Below, one piece after another: positions 25,667 to 37,498 of a DNA stretch of 64,000 nucleotides. The stretch spans positions 2,611,338 to 2,675,337 of the forward strand of contig PTEX01000006.1 of NCBI GenBank assembly GCA_003342815.1, in the 5' to 3' direction. Position numbers and translations under genes: made by a program. The stretch is from Eudromia elegans. Taxonomy: Eukaryota > Chordata > Aves > Tinamiformes > Tinamidae. The notes beneath the pieces were generated by a model. The model saw only the letters and a program-made list of their open reading frames with translations, ran no database searches and was not told where the DNA came from. Numbering within the stretch: the stretch's first letter is position 1; every line of letters starts with the position of its first letter.

Positions 25667-27287
25667 AACAAATTTTGAGACATAAACAAGTACTTCATAA
25701 ACCTGAGGCATTCCCATTTTAATCGAACTAATTCTGGAGGTCCCTTAAACGCAACTTACCATTCACCTTGATCTCATCATTACTCTGTTCCTCCCTATTA
25801 ACTCTTGACATTGTGACAACACTCACATGATGGTGCAGACCTAACTTAAAGCTTTCCACAGGCAACATCCTAAGGCCTAGGAGTTTCCTTTGTATCTAAT
25901 GTCCATTAATAACTTTTATTATATATAAGGAGAAGGTTTGTTTTGACATCTGGGACTGGGTTTTACTTTTCTTCTCCTTCTCTCCTCAACTTCCATGTAT
26001 CTCCATGGGGGAACCTGGCAGTTTGTTGCTAATTCCCATCACTATTTCTTCTTCTTGCCCAGTAATAGTGGGGTAGCTAGCAGGGTGTGGGTAAATTCTG
26101 GTTAGATAACACATATAAAATAAAGCATATGTGTGCCAGAAATGTCTACCTGGGACAGGAAATAACTTGCCAAGTATTGTATCTTACCCATGGTCTTTGA
26201 GAGGGGACTGAGTATGGGGGAAGAAAGGGAACTTGAAAGGGACTTTTGAAAGGGAACTAAGTGTGAATAATTATGAACCCACTTGTCTTTGCTACCCTTA
26301 ATATAGAAGCATTGAGAGTTTTAAAACTTCAGCTTAACTTTTGAGTTTGGAGAAAGCTTTCTTTGTAAATCTCCTGGCCCAGCGTGCTCTTGCTTTATGC
26401 TCTTGCCATGGTACTCTGTTGGTTTGTCCTGGTTCGAAGGAATAAATCCTGTTTTAAATTTCCTTGGTTTCTTATAACAAAGAGGCTCTGGAGGAAAGAA
26501 AATCTTTTAATCCTCCCGGCAATAACCTGACATGACCTTCTAAACACACTATTAACTCAAAAATATTAGCAATATTTGTAGCTCTCTTAAGAAGAGCTTA
26601 CAATAGAGATGGACCAAGTATTTAGAAGATTAATTATACTTGGATCTGAGGAAATTAGTGTCCACAGCACAATTGCATGTTTTAAAAGGGATAAATGTTA
26701 AAAAATATTTAAAAAGCTGTGCAGTGGGGGTATTGTTCAGCATTGGTGGTAGAAAACAGCCAGTTTTCTGCACGCTCTTTCTAGGCTTATGATTTTCTGA
26801 CTGCCTGAGCACAAAATATTTGCCTTTTCTGTGTCCTTTGGTTACTTCAGTCTGCTTTGCCCTTCCTTTTTATGTGCTAAGCTTTTATATGTTTATACAT
26901 ATTTTAACATACTCAATATGAGATATTTCTTAGAATATTAAAAGGAAGAAACAGGTTTCTGCAAATCTGGTCTCTCTGATATATCAGTAGGCTGCCAACA
27001 ATTGCACACAGCTTAAATATCAAGTAGGTGTTTTGTGAAAATTTCGTACTGTTGTACCAATGAAAGTATGTTAGCCTAAACCATTTGCAAAGAAACTTAT
27101 GGTGCTACAGCAGCATAGCAGGTAACTAATTCAAATTAGGTACCCAGCTTTCTAACTGGAGCTCGTAATGCTGAATTCCTCACCTCAGTTTTTATACTGA
27201 CTGGGAATAGAGAGAGGCTGCAACATGGATATATTGAGACGAAAAAACAGTAGCAAAAGCTGAAGAAGAGCAATTCAGGATTGCTTT
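25667..27287. other. Unannotated noncoding DNA
   Basis: AT-rich, no recognised gene or repeat. Confidence 0.45.
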
Positions 27288-27530
27288 CATAGAATCACAG
27301 AATGACCAAAGTTGGAAGGGGCCTTTGGAGGTCATGTTCGTGCAGAACCCCTCGGCATAAGCACCTAGAGTACGTTGCACAGAATCACTTACAGGCAGCT
27401 TTTGAACATCTCCAGAGAAGAAGACTCCACAACTTATCTAGGCAGCCTCTTCCAGTGTTCAGTTACCTTCATAGTCAACAAGTTTTTCCTCAAATTCAGG
27501 TGGGACTTCCTGTGTTTCAGTTTCTCTCAT
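27288..27530 (-). mobile_element. CR1 LINE fragment (3' UTR plus end of ORF2)
   Basis: The plus strand starts CATAGAATCACAGAATGACC..., GTTGGAAGGGGCCTTTGGAGG and runs through ...CTCCAGAGAAGAAGACTCCACAAC, GGCAGCCTCTTCCAGTG and TCAACAAGTTTTTCCTCAAA. This is the reverse complement of the CR1 3' end and the last codons of its reverse-transcriptase ORF. Two octamers mark the 3' terminus at the left. It is 5'-truncated and frame-disrupted. Confidence 0.92.
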
Positions 27531-30242
27531 TTGGGTAAGGTGCCAAAATTCAGGTGAGGGTGAAATAGGAGTGTGGAGCTAGAAGATGCTTTGCTGCTTT
27601 TAAGCACCTCAGTTGTGCATTTGGGTACATAGTGGGCAGTTGGCAGTGAGCGTTCTCTGCCTTTTCCTGCTGCAGTTTGAAATGCCCTGTTCATTCCGTG
27701 TTTTCTTCAGCCACAGCAGCTACAACCATAGCTATGTCCTTGATACAATTCTATTGGATTAAGATAATATTCCATTAGTCCCAATTTTCCTAAACACCTT
27801 CATGTTCATTCAATTACAAGTCCTTCAGCAGCCAACACTCTGCCCCCAAAGCGTTCTGTTTTCCTTTAAGGGCCATGTTATTGTCTTCACTAGCCTCTGT
27901 GGACTCAACTCTGGGCTTTCTTCTTGCTCTCTTACATGGTTTTTACTTCTGACAAGATGGAGTTGTTTTAATGAGCAAAGTCAAACTCCCACTTCTGCCT
28001 GGGGAAGAACCCTCAGGCTGCATCACCCAGCTCCTCCTACTGCCTTGTCATGCTGACTGGTGATTTAGCCCGTAGCTTCTATTGTTGCACTTATTGCTGA
28101 ACAAAAGGAGTATTTTTCCGCTCCCTTTCTAGACTAAGTAGAAGATAGTTGTCATGTCCACCAGCTTCCATGGGCTTTGTGACTGCCCGCTGATCAGAAG
28201 GCTTGCTTGCTGAGCATCACCTCACCCCTGGCAGGGCAGTGTGCAAGGAACTTGTTGGCCTGGCAACGTCTGTAATTTTGCCTGAGGCCGTATGGATCTT
28301 ACACTCTCCATGGCTTCCAGCGTGCTGCATATTCCTCACTGATTTAATGGTTGACTTATGATGTTTTTGGATGAGTCAAAGCTCTGTTGTAGTGACACTA
28401 TATCTATGTATGTGGTAAATGTGAAAGAAAACAGATGTCTTTAAAAATCACTCTGTCTGATTTGGGACCATGAACAATATTATGATTAATCATGGCTGCA
28501 TGGCTAATGTGTGCAGCATCTCTACCGAGTGGGGTTGAAATTGCTTGTTTCACACCTATATTATTTTTACTCTAATGTGTGGATTTTTAAAAAATATACT
28601 TAGCCCAGAATACTCCAGATTTAAGATTGGAGTTTTAGGAGTTTTAGGAGTAATAGCACAATCACTACAATGTTTTAAAACTGCTAATTCATTTTGCAAC
28701 TTTAAATTTATTTTCAACACTGATTTTTTTTTGAGGGGGAATGTCTGCTCTTCGCTCAAATATAATGGGAAACAAGCAGTGTCATATAGAAAGGTGGAAA
28801 GTACAGCGGTAGTTCCTCCCCAGATTTCTTCCGAGGCAATATGAATTTATTTGGTGCTGTTTTTATAGGTGACTCAGACTAAAACTGAAACATTTGCTGA
28901 AAGCTAAGCTAAAGGCAAAGTCCTAATCCAGATGTAATCAGACACTCTGAAGCAAAGAGTTTCAAAATTCCTGAAATCAGAAGGCAAAGAATTTCGCAAA
29001 TAAGTATCAGAGAAGTCCAGTTCCTGTAAGACTTCAATAATGAAAAAGCAGGGGCAGAAAGCAATAACCAAACAAATGAAAATGAAGGGTCTGACCCTAT
29101 GAACTAGCTTTAAGGTCATGAACAGGATCTTACAAAATCAACACAAATTCATTACTGGAAGAAGCCAGAATAAAGTCTTCAACACAGGGCTTGTGTGGTG
29201 AGTCAAATAAGCTCAAGTGGTGTATACGTGTAAAGTTCTGAATAAACTGGATCCTGCTAATGCAATTAACAGGGAAGGGAGAATTTCCATAATTCGCTTT
29301 GTATTTTCCCGAGGAGATTTCTTTAGATTGCTAACCATGATTTGAACAAATCATGGGAAAAAATACTACTTTTTCATGGGACTTTGTGTGCCCTGTCACA
29401 GGCTTTAGGAAGCTGGGCAGACAGTTTGTAGCACAGGCATGTTCTGTTAAACCTGCTTGTTGACTTGCCTCTTTCGGTGTCCAGACTTGGGGAACTCTCA
29501 TACTCTGTAGAACTATCCCTTTTTTTAAGACTATATCCTCTGGCTAAGATGAAGACTGTGGAATGCTCTAAATGCAGTTAGAAAGATTTTTTTTTTAAAC
29601 TACATAAAAAACAATTCAATGGATGGACACTGAGTGTAGGTGTTGGATATGTTTCATCTCTTTTCATGCTACATTTTGAAAGATGGTGTTTCTGAGAATA
29701 ATGTGAGAAGGTTGGGAACATTGATTTATTCCTGTTGGAAGATCATTCTGCAAGTGACTCCAAATTGAAGTAGGTTAGAAATCTTGAGGTTCTTTCTATA
29801 TTTGGATTATGTGCATTCAGCAAGTTTTTAGTACAAGAATATGAATCTTTGGTAATTACTTTAATTCATGAGTAGAACTGAGCCGAATACACAAATGTAC
29901 CTTCCAGTGTACTGGCTTTGTGAGACATTTCTGCTAAATCGGCTTATGAATTTCCTTTTGATGAGCTTAATTGTTGACAGATTTTTTAAAGCCAACAACA
30001 GCATGCTCTGCTAGCTAGTATTCACATGAACTGGATAGTCTTGTGAAGATCTTTTTTCAATTTGCATATTTTGTTCCTACGAAAAGATGAAGTGAAATGC
30101 TCTGTTGTGAACCTAGTGACATTAGACATTTTAAAACCATTAATCCTAATATGATTAAAAAAAAACCCCTCTACCAGCCTGTCCTGCAACATCTCAGACT
30201 ATATCATGCTAGAAAAAAAAATGGACAATTTTTCTTTTTTTC
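27531..30242. other. Unannotated noncoding DNA
   Basis: Contains a small direct repeat GGAGTTTTA (28630-28650). No gene recognised. Confidence 0.45.
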
Positions 30243-30268
30243 TTTTTTTTTTTTTTTTTTTTTTTTTT
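30243..30268. repeat. Poly-T tract, 26 bases
   Basis: Run of 26 T within a longer TTTTTC-rich stretch that starts at about 30229. No associated element seen. Confidence 0.9.
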
Positions 30269-32085
30269 CCTGAGGGACTATCTTCAGAAAAAATTTCTTA
30301 TATAATAAAATGTGAGCTTCCACTCAGTGAAGATATTTTGCCCCCTTTCATCCGCAGGGCTGTACCTGGGTTTTCATTTGAGATCCTTCAAATCAGAATG
30401 CATTGTAAATACTAATATTTTCAATAAATCGACAAAATGAGGTTTTGTTTGTTCTTTCACATAGGCAAATTCAGCATCTGTTTATGTAGGGCTATTTGTT
30501 GTTGTTGGTAATATGTGAAAAATTATTTTCTTGAATGAGTCTACTATTTCTTGGGAATAGAGGTTGGATGAGAATGAAGTAGGAACTACGCAGTGGGGTC
30601 TCTAGCTGTAATGATGGCTTTGGATATCTGAGTGTAGTGAAGCATGTAGAAGCCTCAAAAATTACTGACCCTGTTTTCCTCCAAACATTTCTGAAGAATT
30701 CTGGTCCGTTAATAATGCCTTAAAAGTAATAAAGACTGAGACCTATGGATTCTAGCCAAATGAGGCCAAATCCTACAGTCTTTGCTTTGTACTTACTGGA
30801 GTAAATATCCCATTTGCTCAAGACAGGATGGAGACTGAGAGCTGAGTAAGGGTGGCAGGATGGGAATCGGTTTGTCACCTCTGACAGTGAGTTTGCTGGA
30901 ACCACAAATGAGCTCAGTGTTTAGCAAGATGGTGGATGCCAGCATGATGCCTGGAAGTGCCAATTTTAATTAAAAAATTGCATTTTCAAATCGAGTTCCT
31001 AGTTAACAATGGGTGGGAAATTCTTCCCACTGTGTAAACTTTCTGAATGCTGTATTGACTGGCAAGATGGGTGCAGCTTCTCCTTCCACAAAACTGCTGC
31101 TACCATCATCTTCCACCCCCTTTCCTCCCCTCACCAGAAGAAAAAGACTACATTGTTTGTGGAAACTCTCCTTGTTCATGTCCTGCATTTAGGCCAGAAC
31201 AGACAGATTTTATTTTGTCTTCCCCACACCTCCCCCCTCTTTCATTGTTAACAAGAGACCGAACACATGAGATTAACATGGCTCTTGACATGGCTCAGTT
31301 GTTTGCCATTTGGAAACTACCGATTCTTCAGTTGTATAATTGTAAAACAAAACAAAACAACAACGAAACAAAACAAAAACACCCACTACCCCCAAAAATG
31401 TATCAAAAGATTTAGTCATCTCCTGTTTATTACAAAGATGGGGAGAAGTAGTGGGGGAGAGAAGGGGAAAGCCAACAACCAAAACCCAAATTAGTTTAAG
31501 AACCAGCATGTTCCCCTTACTTTAAGGAACACAGTAAACATTTCAAAAGTGCGTGCCAGCTCATTATCTAACTCAGTCTTCATTGACTTCATGAAAAACA
31601 GCAGCAGTTAAGCAATGTTTGCCAAAAGCAAATTTGGGTACATGCATTGCTAAAAAAATGTGACATCCGCTCAGTACAGGTTCCCTACACTGTCTACAAG
31701 GGGGCAAATCAACATTTCATCATTCTCCTTTCTTTCTCCTTGGCCGTTTCCTGATTGCTCTTCTAGGCTGGTTTGATCATTGTTTATCCAAAACTTTGCT
31801 ATGACGTATGATTTGAACTGTTGGCCAGGAACAAACCTCTCCAAATGTTCAGAGATGTAGAAACAGCTTCAGAAATAGAATCTCAAATGTAGTATGTTTG
31901 CAAATATCTTTTTTAAAAATTTGTTCTTCAACTGAGTACTGGCTATTTATGAATTTCTAAGTTTCGAGATTTAGTTTGTCATTAACTAATATATTTTTAG
32001 TTTTCTTCTTTATTAATACAGTATTAATAAATTGTAAAATTCACTCAATTCTTTATGCTGTAGGCATAAAGTTAGTAAGCATATT
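30269..32085. other. Unannotated noncoding DNA with an (AAAAC)n patch
   Basis: An interrupted AAAAC/AAC simple repeat lies at about 31346-31382. The rest is AT-rich and unassigned. Confidence 0.5.
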
Positions 32086-32115
32086 ATTGAATTTACAATT
32101 AATTGTAAATTCAAT
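32086..32115. repeat. Perfect 30-bp AT-rich palindrome
   Basis: The two 15-base halves are exact reverse complements with no spacer, centred between 32100 and 32101 (AATT|AATT centre, arms ATTGAATTTACAATT). TATTATTGAAT occurs again just outside at about 32119-32130. Such a palindrome can extrude a cruciform. No transposon terminal features were seen. Confidence 0.95.
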
Positions 32116-33898
32116 TTCATATTATTGAATATACAATATATTCATACATCATCATTTACTGTGATCACAAATGATACAAACATTCCGTGAGTTTTGTTAT
32201 AGATAAGTTATCCATTATTTGGGAAACGTAGATATCCATATGTCCAAAACATATAAATCCAGAAGTATTTTGAATCCTGTTGAACTTGGTTTGCCTTGGG
32301 AATAACTCTTTCATTAAGGGAAATGTAATTTTTTTTTAGTGTCTTAAAGAACAGTTCTTTTAGGAAACTGCAAGCTTTTTCAATGGCTCTTCTTTTATCT
32401 AGTGTGCATGTTGTGCCTTGTAGACATTGATTTCTCTCATCTTATATCTGTCCTATCACAATTAACAGGCCTTTTTAGCAAGTTTTAATTCTGTTTGGAG
32501 TCTATGTATACTTCTGCAACACAGAGTTGCTGTGTAATTATTGCTTAACTGCACGTACAGTATAGCATATTCTTAAAGGGTATTGAAAAACTCTCTTTTT
32601 ACTTGTTCTTTAAATATATATTTGATTTTTTTTCTTAATGTATTTTGATTCAAAATTTCTTCATGATTTTGGCCATTCATTTGATGGAAAACAATGCTGC
32701 TTTCTTACATTTTTAAAAAAACATTTATTTCATGTTCCCTTGTGGTAAAATAAAACAGCTGGTAAAATTAGGGTTTCAAAATGGAAAAAAAATGCTTAAA
32801 TAAACATTAATTTAACATTTTATCAAAAGTTGGAAAATGCATTTAAATCACATCATCTTCCCTATTTCTTTTCTTTTTCAAACATTCTTGAATTCATTGA
32901 AGTGTAAAATCTCTGCAAGTACCAGGTGATCTCCTGGTACCAGAGATCTCCTTTTCCTTTTCCTTTTTCCTTTTTCCTTTTCTTTTTTTTTTTTTAAGTA
33001 GTTATGTTCCAAACAGAGTATATCTATAGATCCCAGTATTTATTTCAGTCTTTTTTTTGCTAAGCGAAGATTGCTTCACTCTCATGGAATGGGTTCTTCA
33101 GCTGACATGGTACAATCTGGAATGTACATTGACACTGAAGATCAAGTGCTACACTTCGAGAGTGTTTTTTGAACAACGGTTGAGAGGACATTGGCATTGT
33201 CAGTATAAATGACTGAACGTTGACTATTGGTGTTGACCAGGGTAGTGTCAGGGGAAGAGCATAGTGGGAGCAATACTCTGTCACACAAGAAGTCCCACTA
33301 TCTTCTATCTCACAGGAGCCAGGAGAATATGCATTGGGAGAAGAGGGGCAAGTATGGAGTGGTTCCTCCTGCCCGTATATGTCCCAGCTTCTCAGAGTCA
33401 GCACTTTTGGGACTCCCTGTGCTGAAGTTGCATCTCAACCATTGTTTTTACGAACCACTGAGTGCGGAAGCAACAATAGGAACAATGAATCGCTGTTCAG
33501 CATCAGCGGCAACTGCGCTCAGAAAAAAGTAACAATGCCACTTCAAAACGCTTGACAGGGACAACAGAGACAGTAGAGCCAGGAAATTATGGCAGTGCTC
33601 AAGCCACACCCATGGCCAGAGGCAACATCTCGCAGCTCCTCCAAGTCCAAGCTCCTCGGAACTGAGAACCCCTACCATGTGCAGAGGTAGGAGCCAAACT
33701 TGCCCTTACATAAGGCAGCTGCTTCCTCCCCTGTGGGATCAGGATGGGCCGTGATGTCCTGTTCTTCAAAGCAGGGCTTCCCGCCTTCCTGTTCCCGCTG
33801 AGATTTTTGTTGTGACCCTGCTTCATACTAATACAGGACGCTGCCAGTCAGCTGATCTCTGGTAGTAAAGACAGGCTTCCTCTGTGCATCAAAATCAC
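32116..33898. other. Unannotated DNA with short inverted and pyrimidine repeats
   Basis: Holds an inverted repeat GTACCAGG...CCTGGTAC (32919-32940) and a (TTTTCC)n-like pyrimidine tract (32950-32994). From 33060 to 33850 the sequence is GC-richer with overlapping open frames on both strands. None is recognised. Confidence 0.45.
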
Positions 33899-34084
33899 CT
33901 CTTCTCTTCTCTTCTCTTCTCTTCTCTTCTCTTCTCTTCTCTTCTCTTCTCTTCTCTTCTCTTCTCTTCTCTTCTCTTCTCTTCTCTTCTCTTNCTCTTC
34001 TCTTCTCTTCTCTTCTCTTCTCTTCTCTTCTCTTCTCTTCTCTTCTCTTCTCTTCTCTTCTCTTCTCTTCTCTTCTCTTCTCTT
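33899..34084. repeat. (CTTCT)n pentanucleotide array with one N
   Basis: Near-perfect tandem CTTCT/TCTTC units for about 185 bp, followed by a T- and C-rich tail to 34142. The N at 33994 is an extra position: the pentamer phase is continuous if it is removed. The encoded runs of Arg and Glu (or Ser, Leu and Phe) codons in all frames are repeat artefacts, not genes. Confidence 0.97.
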
Positions 34085-34142
34085 TTTTCCCCTTTTTTTT
34101 CCTCCTTTTTTCCTCTTTTTTTTCTTCTCTTCTTTCTTTCTC

Positions 34143-34943
34143 ACTCATGCATCTGGCCTGTGCAGCATGTGAGCAATCCCATGTCATTACCTTTGACAGC
34201 CATTTCTGGGGGCTGTCAGCAGGGCTCCTGACATGGCAAGTAGCTCTGCAGTGGTGCTTCTGTGCAATCCCTAATACATCGTCATCTGTGTGTTTCTTCC
34301 ACAGCAAAGCATCTGGAAAACAACAGAGCCTGAAGAAAACAGGAATTAAAACTCTGGCTCCGAGATCGCTCCTGAACGTTTGAATCTCCACAGCTGCAGA
34401 AAGTGACAGGTAGGCTGCCACAAGAGCACAGTACAAGTAATTCCTGGGTGAACAGCACTGCTAGCATCTCTCCTGGCTTTGTGCAGGGCAGCAGCTTGCT
34501 GCTCAGTTCCCCATGGCATAAGCAGCCCCATTCATCTCAGTAGATTGCTCCAAGTGTAACCAGCTTGCCAGGGTATGGTCCTCGGCCTTTCCATTTTTGC
34601 TTTAAGGTGAAATGAAACATCAGACAAACTTCAAGCGACCATTTGCTTTTGCAGTGGTCAGGGCCAGACTCAGGGCTAGAGCTACACGACTAAACTCCCC
34701 TACCCCTTTTCACATCTTAGTGGTGTTTCTGAAGGTGATGGCACTGCTGCAAGGCCTTGTGCATGCTGCCCACTCTCTGAGAGAAATCCAAGCTTGGAAG
34801 AACAAGTCAAGACACTTCTGTCTCAGGGAAGTGGCAGTGGAGAGTGTCTAAATGACACTTCTTAGGTGCACAACTGTGTGAAGAATTTTATTTTCACATT
34901 GCTAAACTTTCACTGCCTGATAAATTTAGACTGCTAAATTGTT
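34143..34943. other. Unannotated noncoding DNA
   Basis: Balanced base composition. Several small open frames on both strands, none recognised. Confidence 0.45.
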
Positions 34944-35030
34944 TCTGTGAAGCCAGAGTTGAACCCACACACCCTTCAAATGTGAAGGGCTTTTGCATTA
35001 AACCGTTGTGCTACCCAGAAAGTTCAGTCA
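34944..35030 (-). repeat. tRNA-derived segment (second copy type)
   Basis: On the minus strand GTAGCACAACGGTTTAATGC (about 34996-35015) matches an A box (TRGCNNARYNGG). A 6-bp hairpin CCCTTC/GAAGGG follows at the anticodon-arm position, then GGGTTCAACTC as a B box (34956-34966). The T stem is imperfect and no acceptor stem is seen. It is not the same sequence as the segment at 5958-6035, so it may derive from a different tRNA or SINE. Confidence 0.5.
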
Positions 35031-37236
35031 AACGAAGACAAGCTTGCAGGCAGGTGCAGTTTCCTTTCAGAAGGCTGATAGATGGGGCTTCTGCATCCTG
35101 TAATGGGCTGGGTTTAGCCTCCACGAAATACAGCTTGCATTCTGTTATAACTAGTAACAAATCACACATTTGGAACAAAGAGCAATGTAGCTGAGCAATA
35201 TATTACATATAACTGCGATCTGGTTCAGATCCCTTGGTTCCTTTCAATTTAAACTATGCAGCAAATGTACTCAAAGTCTCCAGTTTTATCGCTTATCATA
35301 GCATTTAGCAGAGGTCATAGTGACCCAGAGGATGCTTAGGAGGAAAGTGGTGTGGTGGATCTTGGAAATGGAGTTTGACGATGATGATGGTGGGCATGAA
35401 GCCAGGCCCAACTCTGCTGTCTATATTTCATCTGCGGTCTTCATTTTTCCTTATTCTGGGCTGCATTCTGTCATGCAGATGTATCTGTGGATGAGGCAGA
35501 GGTCTTTAATAATTAGTATATCTCTCATCTCTGATGTCTTTATCAAAAGAAAACTTTATTTTTTTTTACTTTTTTCTGTGGTTGGATTGTTGCATTAATA
35601 ATAAGAAGTAGCGGCTCTTGAGAAAAACAGCCTTCCAATGATGGCCTGAACATGCAATTCTGTGATTAGTAACAATGTTTGGTCAAATTATAAATTCTTA
35701 TGATAAATTTTGTCTTAATGGATACCTGCCCAGGATACTTGGTTTTATACCATAATGCACGTTTTATACTATAATACACATTTCTTTTTCATTTATGACT
35801 TTTCTAGTTTAGATTTTGCCTGCTGAAGACTGACATTAGACTGGTTCTTTAGGAAGTGACATAAATGTTGGTGTAAACTAGTATTTCAATTTAGTTATTG
35901 CCTCTGTTTATTTCTAGGACCAACTTTTTATCACTGGTAATTCAAATTATAAATAAGTCAGTAAAGATATAAATCATTATAAACTCTATTAAGGTGTTCT
36001 AGTGGTATTATCTTTCAGGGATTAGAAATGCCAGAAATATCCTGATTTCCAGAAGTTTCAGAGATGAAGCCTTACTTTTATTACTGAAACTTCTTAAAAT
36101 ATTTTTCACAGACTTTCTGCTTTGGTTTATACCATCTGTTGTGACAATACAGAGTCTATCAGTTAAGCAGCCATCCAGATTTGCAGGTGAAAGACCTAAA
36201 AAAGTAGTTTTACACAAAATTCTTTGAACATATCACACAGTTTTACAAAGCTTCTTCAAGCTTTTTTAAGGTGCTTCCTATCTTGCCTTTACATTTCCAA
36301 ATAGAGAGGCTATTCTAGTTCTGTAGCACACCTTGGTTCTCTGTTTAGCAAGTTTTTTTTCTCTTCAGCTCTTACTTCTATGTGGGTTAAAAGGTGTTTA
36401 TATCGATTAAGATTCTTCTTTCTTTTGGGCAAGAAATAATCTGTAGTGCCTGCGAGGTATGTCTGCAAGGACAGGGCATACACCTGTGTCCAGTGGCAAA
36501 TGCTTGTATCTTTAAAACACTCAGTTTTCTGCTTTTCCCCTAGCTATAGTCAGGGAAACTTTCTCTAGTACTCAGTCACTTTCTCTATTCTTCTGTTACC
36601 ATTCCTATAGTGAAGGAATGTCAGGGAGACGGGATAAGATTGTAATTTGATTTTTGAATTTGTACATTTGATTTTTTTCACTATGTGTGTCCTGTGTAAA
36701 TATTCTGCATTTCTGTGTTCTTTCATATTTACAAATACATATGGGTTACTGAGATTATTTCTTGACTTTACTCACTCTGTTCTGGGTTTCTGGACCAAAC
36801 TGTGGTTAGAACAGGTTTTTTCTTTTCTTTTGATGTTTCCCAGTGTGCAAAGGACCTACAGACAAATCACTTTTATGACTTGGGTTAGTCTAGTCCCCAT
36901 TATGGTGGGCACTTAACAAATGCAGAACAAGGTCCCTCTATACTTTATTTAGAGCAAGAGAGGAGATAAAAGGAAAGTGTATTTGTTGAGCTAGATTCTG
37001 GAATCCCTATTGCTGCTTTGCAGGAATGAGAAAGGCAGCTGTTTGCTTCATATTTCTGTACTGTAATGAATTTGAAAATAAAAGAATTTCAGTTTAGGGT
37101 TTAAATTGGAACCCCAAGGACTGGATCAGTCACAGGAAATGGTATCTGAGGCTTTAGAGCTATGTAGTCTGAAAAGACAAAATCTAAAAAGTCTAAGAAG
37201 CTCAGGTGAAATCAGTGCCTAATATGCAGAAATAAT
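35031..37236. other. Unannotated noncoding DNA
   Basis: AT-rich; nothing recognised. Confidence 0.45.
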
Positions 37237-37498
37237 TATAGAAGCATAGAATGCTTAGGGTTGGAAGGGACCTTTAGAGATCATCTAGTCCAACCCCTCT
37301 GCTCACACAGGGTCCCCTAGAGCACGTGGCACAGGGTGGCATCCAGGCGGGTTTGGAAGATCTCCAGAGAAGGAGATTCCACAACCTCTCTTGGCAACCT
37401 GTTCCAGGGCTCTGTCACCTTCGCTGTTAAGAAATTTTTCCTTAAGTTCCTATGGAACATTTTATGCTTTAGTTTGTGGCAATTCCGTGGCCACCATT
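37237..37498 (-). mobile_element. CR1 LINE fragment with intact end of ORF2
   Basis: The plus strand starts TATAGAAGCATAGAATGC and continues GGTTGGAAGGGACCTTTAG, AGATCATCTAGTCCAACC: the reverse complement of the CR1 3' UTR. Upstream on the minus strand the frame ending at 37317 encodes the characteristic ORF2 C-terminus (EPWNRLPREVVESPSLEIFQ, then TRLDA) and stops with TAG at 37317-37319. This is the youngest-looking CR1 copy in the window. It is 5'-truncated near 37498. Confidence 0.95.

Noticed and set aside
33828-34436. 202-codon minus-strand frame rich in Arg-Glu-Glu-Lys
   Set aside because: It is the translation of the CTTCT array, which is open in all frames because its unit has no stop codons.
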